Positions 1-6,438 of a stretch of DNA of 13,558 bases are shown here, in pieces (position 1 is the stretch's first letter; every line of letters starts with the position of its first letter). Below the pieces are notes generated by a model. That model did not search any database. It was given only the letters and a program-made list of their open reading frames with translations, and was not told where the DNA came from. The position numbers and the translations under genes were made by a program. The stretch comes from an uncultured Lachnospiraceae bacterium. GTDB lineage: Bacteria; Bacillota; Clostridia; Lachnospirales; Lachnospiraceae. The DNA lies in the NCBI GenBank assembly GCA_947653315.1, contig CANTGP010000034.1, forward strand, positions 1-13,558, written 5' to 3'.

Positions 1-70
1 AACCGGGACAGGAAGTTCCGTTGCTGCCGGCCACTAAAAAAACTCACGCACGGGCGTCCCCCCCAACACA
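1..70. repeat. Partial, diverged copy of the long inverted-repeat element (right end only)
   Basis: The first 70 bases line up with the right end of the large element at 4648-4967. Shared blocks in the same order are AACCGGGACAGG (1-12, matching 4892-4903), GCTGCCG (23-29, matching 4911-4917), an A-run, CGTCC, and CCCAACACA (62-70, matching 4959-4967). The two sequences diverge right after CCCAACACA, which suggests a common element boundary there. The rest of this copy would lie upstream of the window. Between the blocks there are many substitutions and small indels, so this is an old or degenerate copy. Confidence 0.6.
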
Positions 71-118
71 ACATTCAGGCTGAATTGTTGTGTGTTTATC
101 CTTTTTTTATGTTTTTTT
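66..118 (+). terminator. Rho-independent terminator of an upstream, off-window gene
   Basis: ACACAACATTCAG (66-78) pairs with CTGAAT-T-GTTGTGT (80-93) with one bulged T, giving a stem of about 13 bp with a minimal loop. T-rich sequence follows at once, including seven-T runs at 102-108 and 112-118. This is the usual intrinsic terminator layout. It would end transcription entering from the left and insulate the MarR promoter just downstream. The stem reuses the CAACACA bases that close the repeat copy at 1-70. Confidence 0.7.
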
Positions 119-120
119 AA

Positions 121-149
121 TTGCAACGGGAAGAAAATGGGAGTAATAT
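121..149 (+). promoter_or_regulatory. Sigma-A-type promoter of the MarR-ABC-ABC operon
   Basis: A -35 box TTGCAA (121-126) and a -10 box TAATAT (144-149) are separated by exactly 17 bp. The expected start of transcription is near 156, giving a leader of about 55 nt before the preferred MarR start at 212. It lies directly after the terminator at 66-118. Recognised by eye from the consensus only. Confidence 0.65.
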
Positions 150-165
150 ATAACACGGTAAATAG

Positions 166-178
166 TTAACGATGTTAA
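166..178. promoter_or_regulatory. Candidate MarR operator (TTAAC-GAT-GTTAA)
   Basis: TTAAC (166-170) and GTTAA (174-178) form a perfect inverted repeat with a 3-bp spacer. It lies about 10-22 bp downstream of the expected transcription start and before the MarR coding start, a typical place for an autoregulatory site. Size and AT-rich ends resemble SlyA/MarR-type sites such as TTAGCAAGCTAA. That the adjacent MarR protein binds here is inference. Confidence 0.45.
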
Positions 179-211
179 GCAATTCCGATGCCGGGAAATA
201 AGAGGGAGAAT

Positions 212-667
212 ATGGATACCAGCGAAATACAGGAAAAAGTATTAAAAACGACGGACCGCTTTCATAAAATGCGGCTGGAATGTCTGCTGCCGGATCTTTC
301 CAAGCGGGAGTATGAGCTGCTTGCGGCAGTCCAGGAGTACATGGACGGACATACCGGCAGGGGAATCCGTATTTCCGGGCTGGCAGCCAGGCTGAAGGTA
401 TCGTCCCCTGCGGTATCGCGGATGGTCGGGACGCTGGAGGAAAAGGGTTATATAGGGCGGGGCATTGATAAGGAGGACAGAAGAAATACCTATATTACCC
501 TGACGGAAAAGGGGAAAGAAACGAAAGCGGCGGCGGAAGCCGCGCTGTGCGGACTGATGGAGCGGGTGACGCTCCGTATGGGGGAGCGGGATATGGAGGA
601 ACTGCTCAGGCTGTGGAACAGGCTGGCAGATATTATGGAAAAGGAGTTGGAGCAGGAAGATGTTTAA
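212..667 (+). CDS. MarR-family winged-helix transcriptional regulator
   Basis: A 151-residue protein of usual MarR length. The winged helix covers about residues 53-100: helix-turn-helix in the segment ISGLAARLKVSSPAVSRMV, followed by LEEKGYI and the wing with the family-typical DKEDRR at 86-91 and LTEKG. N- and C-terminal helices would make the dimer interface. The start at 212 is preferred over an ATG at 188 because AGGGAG (203-208) precedes 212 closely (3-nt spacing, rather short), while 188 has no visible ribosome site. It overlaps the first ABC gene by 8 nt, so the genes are translationally linked. MarR proteins beside ABC exporters usually repress them until a toxic ligand binds; that role is inferred here, and the ligand is unknown. 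Confidence 0.92.
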   Translation: MDTSEIQEKVLKTTDRFHKMRLECLLPDLSKREYELLAAVQEYMDGHTGRGIRISGLAARLKVSSPAVSRMVGTLEEKGYIGRGIDKEDRRNTYITLTEKGKETKAAAEAALCGLMERVTLRMGERDMEELLRLWNRLADIMEKELEQEDV

Positions 668-2807
668 GATTTTAAAGTATTTGGGCAAATCCAAGGGGGC
701 AGTCGCCGCCATCCTGGCACTTTTGGTCCTTCAGGCATACTGTGACCTTGCGCTGCCGCAGTATACGGCGGATATCGTGGACGTGGGAATCGGGCAGGGC
801 GGCATTGAATACGGGATACCGGAAAGGATGCGTGGGGATACGTTGGAAGCCGTGCGCATGCTTATGACGGCTAAGGAGGAAGAAATCCTGCTTGCCGCTT
901 ATGCCGCGGACGAAAACGGCATTTACGTTCTTGGAAAAAATACGGACCGGGAAGCGCTGGCTGCGGTCATGGAGCTTCCCATGGCAATGCTTGCCATGGC
1001 GGACGCTCCGGGCGGCGTCGATTTTGGGATGCTTATGCAGACGCCGGAGGGCGGTACGGCGGAAGAAGGGGAACTCCTGCGGTACCGGGATTCCTTTATG
1101 GAACGTTATGGGGAAACGGGAGGAGCCATGGTATCCCAAATGGCGGTACAGTCCGTAAAGGCGGAATACGAAGCGCTGGGAATGGATATTTCCTCCGTAC
1201 AGACCCGCTATCTTTTGCAGAGGGGCGGCCGTATGCTCGGACTGTCCGTCCTGATGATGGCGGCTTCCATTCTGGCAGGGCTTTTGGCGGCGAGAACTTC
1301 GGCAAAAATCGGGCGTGATTTAAGGGGCAGCCTGTTCCGTAAGGTGGTGTCCTTTTCCGATGCGGAGATGGACCGTTTTTCCACCGCTTCGCTGATTACC
1401 AGAAGCACCAATGATATCCAGCAGATACAGATGGTATCCGTGATGCTGCTGCGGATGGTTCTCTATGCCCCCATCGTGGGCGTGGGCGGTGTGCTGAAAG
1501 TCGTAAATACCAGGACGGGGATGGGATGGATCATCGCGGTAGCCGTAATCGCCATTATGGTTTTGGTGGGAGGCTTAATGGCAGTCGCCATGCCGAAGTT
1601 TAAAGTAATGCAGAGCCTTGTGGACCGGTTAAACCTTGTTTCCAGGGAAATCTTAACGGGGATTATGGTTATCCGCGCATTCAGCAGGGAAAAATTTGAG
1701 GAAGAACGGTTTGACGGGGCGAATAAGGATTTGATGAAAACACAGTTGTTCACCAACCGCGTCATGACCGTCATGATGCCGGCGATGATGTTAATTATGA
1801 ACGGCATAACGGTAATGATTGTATGGTTCGGGGCAAAAGGAGTGGATTTGGGAAATCTGCAGGTCGGCGACATGCTGGCGTTCATTACTTATACGATGCA
1901 GATTGTCATGGCATTTTTAATGATAACGATGATTTCCATTATGCTGCCCCGTGCCGGTGTGGCGGCGGAACGCATCGAGGAAGTGCTGGCAACCGAGGTG
2001 ACCATTCATGATAAAGAACAGGTAAAAGACGGGGAACTGGAGCAGGTAAAAGGGGTACTGCGTTTTGAACATGTGAGCTTTAAATATCCGGGGGCGGATG
2101 AAAATGCGCTGGAAGATATTGATTTTACCGCCAACCCCGGGGAAACCACTGCGGTAATCGGAAGTACGGGCTGCGGGAAGTCTACGTTAATCCGGCTGGT
2201 TCCCCGCTATTATGACGTAACACAGGGACGCATTACCATAGACGGTGTGGATATCCGGGATCTGTCCCAGCACAAGCTGCGGGGAATGCTCGGATATGTA
2301 CCGCAAAAAGGCGTGCTTTTTTCGGGGGATATCGAGTCCAACTTAAAATTCGGCGGGGATTCCGTCACCGACGGGGATATGGAGGAAGCGGCGCGGATTG
2401 CACAGGCGATGGAATTTATCGACAGCAAACCGAAGCGGTTTAAGAGCGAAATCGCACAGGGCGGAACCAATGTGTCCGGCGGGCAGAAACAACGGCTTTC
2501 CATCGCCCGGGCCATTGCAGGGCATCCGAAAATCTGCCTGTTTGACGACAGCTTTTCCGCATTGGATTACAAGACCGATGTGGTACTTAGAAAAGCGCTG
2601 CACGAAAAACTGGCGGATGCCACGGTGATAATCGTGGCGCAGAGAATCAGTACGATTCTTCATGCGGACCGGATTATCGTACTGGACGACGGAAAGGTGG
2701 CGGGTATCGGCACCCATAAAGAACTGCTGGAGCACTGCAGCGCTTACCGGGAAATTGCGCGCTCCCAGTTGTCGGAAGCAGAATTGGAAGGAGGCAGGGT
2801 ATCATGA
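660..2807 (+). CDS. ABC exporter half-transporter, degenerate-NBD subunit (TM287/BmrC-like)
   Basis: A 715-residue fused membrane domain plus ATPase. TM1 lies near residues 13-30 and TM2 near 192-212; between them is an unusually long hydrophilic segment (about 41-188), probably extracytoplasmic. The nucleotide-binding domain has Walker A GSTGCGKST (501-509), signature VSGGQ (605-609), and a Walker B ending FDDS: D629-D630, so Asp replaces the catalytic Glu. The H-loop His is Gln (Q661 in VAQRIST). These changes mark the degenerate site of heterodimeric type IV exporters; the partner is the next gene, which has canonical residues at these positions. The gene overlaps MarR by 8 nt and the next gene by 4 nt (ATGA). 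Likely a multidrug or toxic-compound exporter in the cytoplasmic membrane; substrate unknown. Confidence 0.93.
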   Translation: MFKILKYLGKSKGAVAAILALLVLQAYCDLALPQYTADIVDVGIGQGGIEYGIPERMRGDTLEAVRMLMTAKEEEILLAAYAADENGIYVLGKNTDREALAAVMELPMAMLAMADAPGGVDFGMLMQTPEGGTAEEGELLRYRDSFMERYGETGGAMVSQMAVQSVKAEYEALGMDISSVQTRYLLQRGGRMLGLSVLMMAASILAGLLAARTSAKIGRDLRGSLFRKVVSFSDAEMDRFSTASLITRSTNDIQQIQMVSVMLLRMVLYAPIVGVGGVLKVVNTRTGMGWIIAVAVIAIMVLVGGLMAVAMPKFKVMQSLVDRLNLVSREILTGIMVIRAFSREKFEEERFDGANKDLMKTQLFTNRVMTVMMPAMMLIMNGITVMIVWFGAKGVDLGNLQVGDMLAFITYTMQIVMAFLMITMISIMLPRAGVAAERIEEVLATEVTIHDKEQVKDGELEQVKGVLRFEHVSFKYPGADENALEDIDFTANPGETTAVIGSTGCGKSTLIRLVPRYYDVTQGRITIDGVDIRDLSQHKLRGMLGYVPQKGVLFSGDIESNLKFGGDSVTDGDMEEAARIAQAMEFIDSKPKRFKSEIAQGGTNVSGGQKQRLSIARAIAGHPKICLFDDSFSALDYKTDVVLRKALHEKLADATVIIVAQRISTILHADRIIVLDDGKVAGIGTHKELLEHCSAYREIARSQLSEAELEGGRVS

Positions 2808-4648
2808 GCGGAGAGAACAGACAGCCGCGCAGGGGACCGCACGGACCTGGACATGGCATGATGCCGGGGGAAAAGGCACGGGATTTTAAGGGAACCCTGC
2901 GTAAAATATTAAAGTATATGGGCGCTTACCGTTATGCTTTGCTTGCGGTAATGGTGTTTGCGGTGGGCGGTACGGCGTTTAACATTATCGGGCCTAAGGT
3001 TTTAAGTCAGGCGACCACGGAGCTGTTTAACGGACTTATGGCGAAAGTGGCTGGAAAAGGGGGCATTGACTTTGGGAAAATCGGCAGGGTACTGCTGGTT
3101 CTTTTGGGGATTTACGCCTTAAGTTCCTTCCTTTCATTTTTACAGGGAATGATTATGACGGGTATTTCCCAAAAAATGTGCTACCGGTTCCGTAAGGAGA
3201 TTTCGGAGAAAACGAACCGGATGCCGTTGGAATATTTTGAGTCAAGGACCGTTGGGGAAGTGCTTTCCCGCATTACCAACGACGTGGATACGCTGGGGCA
3301 GAGCTTAAACCAAAGCATTACGCAGCTCATTACGTCGGTGACGACAATTGTGGGCGTTTTGGTTATGATGTTAAGCATCAGTCCGCTCATGACACTGATT
3401 GCGTTAATCATCCTTCCGGTTTCCGGGACACTGATTGGGCTTGTGGTGAAATTTTCCCAAAAGTATTTTGTGGCGCAGCAGAATTACCTTGGGAAAATTA
3501 ACGGGCAGGTGGAGGAGGTCTACGGCGGCCACAATATCGTCAAGGCGTTTAACCGGGAGGAGCGGGCGTTGGAGGAATTTAACGAAACCAATGCGGTGTT
3601 GTACCGGTCCGCCTGGAAATCCCAGTTCCTTTCCGGCATGATGCAGCCCATTATGATGTTTGTGGGAAACTTAGGTTATGTGGCAGTGGCGGTCAGCGGA
3701 AGCCTGCTCGCCATAAAGGGTACCATCCAAGTGGGGGATATCCAGGCGTTTATCCAGTATGTCAAGAACTTCACCCAGCCCATCACCCAGGTGGCGCAGG
3801 TGTCCAACATGCTCCAGTCCATGGCGGCGGCTGCGGAGCGGGTATTTGAGTTTTTGGATGAAAAAGAGGAAGACGTAAACGTGGACCATGCGGCCAGCCC
3901 GGAGAAAATAAAGGGCAGTGTCCGTTTCCGCCATGTGCGGTTCGGCTACAAGCCGGATAAAATGATCATCCATGATTTTTGCAGCGAAGTGGAACCGGGG
4001 CAGATGGTGGCTATCGTGGGACCCACCGGGGCGGGGAAAACGACGATGGTGAAGCTGCTGATGCGTTTTTATGACGTAAACGGCGGAAGCATTGAGCTGG
4101 ACGGCCATGACATACGGGAATTTAACCGGAGCGAACTGCGGGAAGGATTCGGCATGGTACTTCAGGATACCTGGCTGTTTAAAGGGACGATTATGGAGAA
4201 TATCCGTTACGGCAGGCTGGACGCCACGGACGAGGAGGTCATCGAGGCGGCAAAGGCGGCACATGCCCACCGGTTCATTCAGACCCTTCCCGGCGGATAC
4301 CAAATGGAACTGAACGAGGATGCCAGCAACGTATCGCAGGGGCAGCGGCAGCTTTTAACCATAGCCCGCGCCATTCTTGCCGATAACCGGATTCTGATAC
4401 TGGACGAGGCGACCAGCTCCGTGGATACGAGGACGGAAGCGAGGATTCAGAAGGCAATGAATAACCTCATGAAAGGGAGGACCAGTTTCGTCATCGCCCA
4501 CAGACTTTCCACGATACGGGATGCGGATTTAATCCTGGTCATGAAGGACGGGGATATCATAGAGCAGGGAAACCATGGGGAACTGTTGGCGAAGAACGGG
4601 TTTTATGCGGAGCTTTATAATTCCCAGTTTGAGGAAGTTACGGCTTAG
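2804..4648 (+). CDS. ABC exporter half-transporter, catalytic-NBD subunit (TM288/BmrD-like)
   Basis: A 614-residue membrane domain plus ATPase. A 30-residue Gly/Pro/His/Arg-rich tail precedes TM1 (about 42-63). The ATPase carries Walker A GPTGAGKTT (406-414), Walker B LDEAT with catalytic E535, and H-loop H566 in IAHRLST, all canonical. The signature is VSQGQ (510-514) rather than LSGGQ; a Q in this position is typical of the TM288/BmrD partner, whose signature completes the degenerate site with Walker A/B of the other subunit. GGAAGGAGG (2786-2794) gives a strong ribosome site, and the start overlaps the previous stop (ATGA). The gene ends at the very edge of the inverted-repeat element, yet its C-terminus (YNSQFEEVTA) looks complete. 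Partner of the preceding gene in one exporter; substrate not predictable. Confidence 0.94.
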   Translation: MSGENRQPRRGPHGPGHGMMPGEKARDFKGTLRKILKYMGAYRYALLAVMVFAVGGTAFNIIGPKVLSQATTELFNGLMAKVAGKGGIDFGKIGRVLLVLLGIYALSSFLSFLQGMIMTGISQKMCYRFRKEISEKTNRMPLEYFESRTVGEVLSRITNDVDTLGQSLNQSITQLITSVTTIVGVLVMMLSISPLMTLIALIILPVSGTLIGLVVKFSQKYFVAQQNYLGKINGQVEEVYGGHNIVKAFNREERALEEFNETNAVLYRSAWKSQFLSGMMQPIMMFVGNLGYVAVAVSGSLLAIKGTIQVGDIQAFIQYVKNFTQPITQVAQVSNMLQSMAAAAERVFEFLDEKEEDVNVDHAASPEKIKGSVRFRHVRFGYKPDKMIIHDFCSEVEPGQMVAIVGPTGAGKTTMVKLLMRFYDVNGGSIELDGHDIREFNRSELREGFGMVLQDTWLFKGTIMENIRYGRLDATDEEVIEAAKAAHAHRFIQTLPGGYQMELNEDASNVSQGQRQLLTIARAILADNRILILDEATSSVDTRTEARIQKAMNNLMKGRTSFVIAHRLSTIRDADLILVMKDGDIIEQGNHGELLAKNGFYAELYNSQFEEVTA

Positions 4649-4967
4649 GAAGTGGCGGACGCACGGGCGGGAGTTCTTTACGGGGCGGCGGCAGAGGGAT
4701 TGCCCTTCCCGGTTTTCCGTGCACTTTTTTCGGCTGGGAGTTTCTTGGCAGAATGCAGACACCTAAGGGGAAATGGGCATGGATGCCCATTTCAGCCCGA
4801 GGCGGCACGGATGCCGCTTGAGGGCGCCCGCAGCTTGTGAAAACCTACGCCATTCTGCTTAGAAACTCCCAGCCGGAAAAAGTGCACGGAAAACCGGGAC
4901 AGGCAATCCTGCTGCCGCCGCCCCGCGAAAAAATCCCGTCCGTGCGTCCGCGCCGCTTCCCAACACA
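4648..4967. repeat. Long inverted-repeat element (MITE-like) with structured core
   Basis: The left arm (about 4648-4755) and right arm (about 4851-4960) are reverse complements over roughly 108 nt, with about a dozen mismatches and a few one- or two-base indels counted by eye. Long exact blocks include GGTTTTCCGTGCACTTTTT, GGCTGGGAGTTTCT and CGGGGCGGCGGCAG. The 95-nt core holds two perfect hairpins. A related right end occurs at 1-70 and shares the terminal CCCAACACA, so the element is dispersed. There is no transposase and no convincing target-site duplication. It fills the gap between the ABC operon and the punA promoter. A transcript would form a very long hairpin that may also stop transcription. 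MITE, structured RNA, or both are possible. Confidence 0.8.
4770..4829. other. Twin hairpins with A-N-GGA loops in the core of the inverted-repeat element
   Basis: Hairpin 1 is a perfect 11-bp palindromic stem (4770-4780 with 4783-4793), effectively GGGCA-TGGA-TGCCC with four loop bases. Hairpin 2 pairs 4800-4807 with 4812-4819 (one G-T pair) around loop CGGA (4808-4811). Both close on GGCA/TGCC and show ATGGA or ACGGA at the tip. Each is followed after a few bases by GAGG (4799-4802 and 4820-4823), and a small palindrome GGGCGCCC (4822-4829) may be a worn third unit. If transcribed on the + strand, the loops resemble CsrA-type recognition sites (ANGGA in a hairpin loop). This reading is inference; no csrA gene is in the window. 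Confidence 0.6.
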
Positions 4968-4996
4968 TATCTAAGAGTGAATAGGAAGAATAATAA

Positions 4997-5025
4997 TTGT
5001 CAGAAAATAATAACTATGGTACAAT
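4997..5025 (+). promoter_or_regulatory. Sigma-A-type promoter of the nucleoside salvage operon
   Basis: TTGTCA (4997-5002) and TACAAT (5020-5025) are separated by a 17-bp AT-rich spacer. Expected transcription start is near 5032, leaving a leader of about 78 nt before punA. The promoter lies 30 bp beyond the end of the inverted-repeat element, in AT-rich sequence quite unlike the GC-rich element. It is the only good promoter candidate I see before the series of closely spaced genes running to rnhA. Confidence 0.75.
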
Positions 5026-5053
5026 CTAGAAGAAGCGGAAGCGGTGACAGCCT

Positions 5054-5093
5054 TTTTACCGTGTTCCGATGGGAAAATGGCATTTTGGTAAAA
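5054..5093 (+). promoter_or_regulatory. Hairpin in the punA 5' leader
   Basis: TTTTACC (5054-5060) can pair with GGTAAAA (5087-5093), enclosing a second small palindrome AAAATG-G-CATTTT (5074-5086). The structure ends five bases before the GGGGGTG ribosome site (5098-5104) of punA. It is not followed by a T-run, so it is not an intrinsic terminator. I do not recognise a known riboswitch class; it may affect translation or RNA stability, or be incidental. Confidence 0.3.
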
Positions 5094-5109
5094 GAACGGG
5101 GGTGTATCC

Positions 5110-5931
5110 ATGAATGGCGATTACGGGAAGTTAATGCGTTGTTATGAAAGTTTCCAAAAGAAAATCAGTTTTAAACCGCGCGTGGCAATCGTGCTCGGTT
5201 CGGGGCTTGGGGATTTTGCGGATACCATCAAAGTGGAGGCGGAGCTTTCCTATGCGGATATTGAGGAGTTTCCCGTGTCCACCGTACCGGGACATGCGGG
5301 GAAGTTTATTTTCGGTTATGTGGGTGAAGTACCCGTGGTATGCATGAAAGGAAGGGTCCATTATTATGAGGGCTATCCCATCGGCGATGTGGTGCTTCCC
5401 ACAAGGCTGATGAAGTTGATGGGGGCGGAGGTTTTGTTCCTGACCAATGCGTCGGGCGGAGTGAATACCGGGTTCCGGGCAGGGGATCTGATGCTGATTA
5501 CGGACCATATCTCCGTATTTGCCCCGAATCCTTTGATCGGACCGAACATCGATGAATTGGGAACCCGTTTCCCCGATATGAGTACGGTGTACGACCGTAA
5601 ACTGCAGGATATCCTGCGGCAGACGGCGGCGGAAAACGGGATCGGTTTAAAAGAAGGGGTGTACGTGCAGTTTACCGGTCCTTCCTTTGAGTCCCCGGCG
5701 GAAATAAGGATGGTGCGCGCCCTCGGAGGGGATGCCGTCGGTATGAGTACGGTGGTGGAAGCCATTGCGGCGAACCATATGGGAATGCGCATCTGCGGAA
5801 TTTCCTGTGTGTGTAATCTGGCGGCGGGCATGACGGAGCAGCCGCTTACCCACGCGGAGGTGCAGGAGGCGGCGGACAAGGCGGCTCCCTTGTTTACGAA
5901 ACTGGTGGCGGAGGCGGTGAAGAAATTTTAG
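5110..5931 (+). CDS. punA: Purine nucleoside phosphorylase, trimeric PNP class
   Basis: This 273-residue enzyme cleaves purine (2'-deoxy)nucleosides with phosphate to free base plus (deoxy)ribose-1-phosphate in the cytosol. Length and motifs fit the trimeric PNP/MTAP family: phosphate-loop GSGLG (30-34), PGH (60-62), GRVHYYEG (81-88), NASGG (113-117), GPSFESPAE (190-198) and GMSTVVE (211-217). N236 in CNLAAG aligns by eye with human PNP N243, the residue tied to 6-oxopurine preference, so inosine and guanosine are the likely substrates rather than MTA. GGGGGTG precedes the ATG by 5 nt. It is the first gene after the promoter at 4997-5025 and is followed by cytidine deaminase 49 nt downstream. 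Confidence 0.95.
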   Translation: MNGDYGKLMRCYESFQKKISFKPRVAIVLGSGLGDFADTIKVEAELSYADIEEFPVSTVPGHAGKFIFGYVGEVPVVCMKGRVHYYEGYPIGDVVLPTRLMKLMGAEVLFLTNASGGVNTGFRAGDLMLITDHISVFAPNPLIGPNIDELGTRFPDMSTVYDRKLQDILRQTAAENGIGLKEGVYVQFTGPSFESPAEIRMVRALGGDAVGMSTVVEAIAANHMGMRICGISCVCNLAAGMTEQPLTHAEVQEAADKAAPLFTKLVAEAVKKF

Positions 5932-5980
5932 TCCATTTGACCCGTTATCGGCGGGAATCACTTGGGAGAAAGGATTTGGC

Positions 5981-6436
5981 ATGGTAGATCGCGAAACGGC
6001 GGGAAACTTAATTAAAAAGGCAATGGAAGCGCGGGAAAAAGCCTATGCGCCTTATTCGCATTTTTACGTGGGCGCGGCGCTGCTTACGGAAAACGGGCAG
6101 GTTTATACCGGATGCAATATTGAAAACGCCGCTTACGGACCGAGCAACTGCGCCGAGCGCACCGCTTTTTTTAAGGCGGTGAGCGAGGGGGAGCGTTCCT
6201 TCCTTGCGATTGCCGTTATGGGTGCGGGAGAGGAAAGCGGCGGACAGTATGCCGCGCCCTGCGGCGTCTGCCGCCAGGTCATGGCGGAATTCTGCCGTCC
6301 GGATGACTTTGCGGTTATTATCGCCAATATGGCAGGAGAATATTATGTAAGGACACTGGAAGAACTTCTGCCGGACGGTTTCGGGGCGGCGAACCTGCAA
6401 AAAAAACAGGGATTAGAAAAAAGGGAAGGCGGTTAA
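5981..6436 (+). CDS. cdd: Cytidine deaminase
   Basis: A 151-residue zinc enzyme converting cytidine and deoxycytidine to uridine and deoxyuridine in pyrimidine salvage. The substrate segment GCNIENAAYG (44-53), zinc and catalytic motif C57-A58-E59 (NCAER) and zinc ligands in PCGVC (C94, C97) are all present, so it should be active. It is somewhat longer than the usual ~130-residue tetrameric form because of a polar C-terminal tail (LQKKQGLEKREGG). AGAAAGGA (5967-5974) gives a good ribosome site, about 6 nt before the ATG. The next gene starts 2 nt after its stop, which indicates co-transcription and probably coupled translation. Confidence 0.95.
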   Translation: MVDRETAGNLIKKAMEAREKAYAPYSHFYVGAALLTENGQVYTGCNIENAAYGPSNCAERTAFFKAVSEGERSFLAIAVMGAGEESGGQYAAPCGVCRQVMAEFCRPDDFAVIIANMAGEYYVRTLEELLPDGFGAANLQKKQGLEKREGG

Positions 6437-6438
6437 GG

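Noticed and set aside
3671..4303. 210-codon open frame on the - strand inside the second ABC gene
   Set aside because: It is fully antisense to a clear ABC ATPase and its product is His/Arg/Leu-rich shadow sequence without recognisable motifs.
4770..4829. CRISPR-like repeats
   Set aside because: Only two hairpins with unequal flanks, no regular spacer length, no cas genes.
4575..4840. Two open frames on the + strand running from the ABC gene end into the inverted-repeat element
   Set aside because: They are out of frame with the ABC gene, lie inside the left arm and core of the repeat, have no ribosome site and give low-complexity Arg/Phe-rich products.
4641..4975. Target-site duplication flanking the inverted-repeat element
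   Set aside because: Left flank (CGGCTTA) and right flank (CAACACATAT) do not share a direct repeat; the ends may be truncated or worn.
5032..5109. Purine riboswitch ahead of punA
   Set aside because: The leader is short and lacks the conserved three-way junction sequences and an expression-platform terminator.
5936..5970. Possible internal promoter between punA and cdd (TTGACC at 5938-5943)
   Set aside because: No acceptable -10 box at 16-18 bp spacing; the 49-nt gap is better read as an operon junction.
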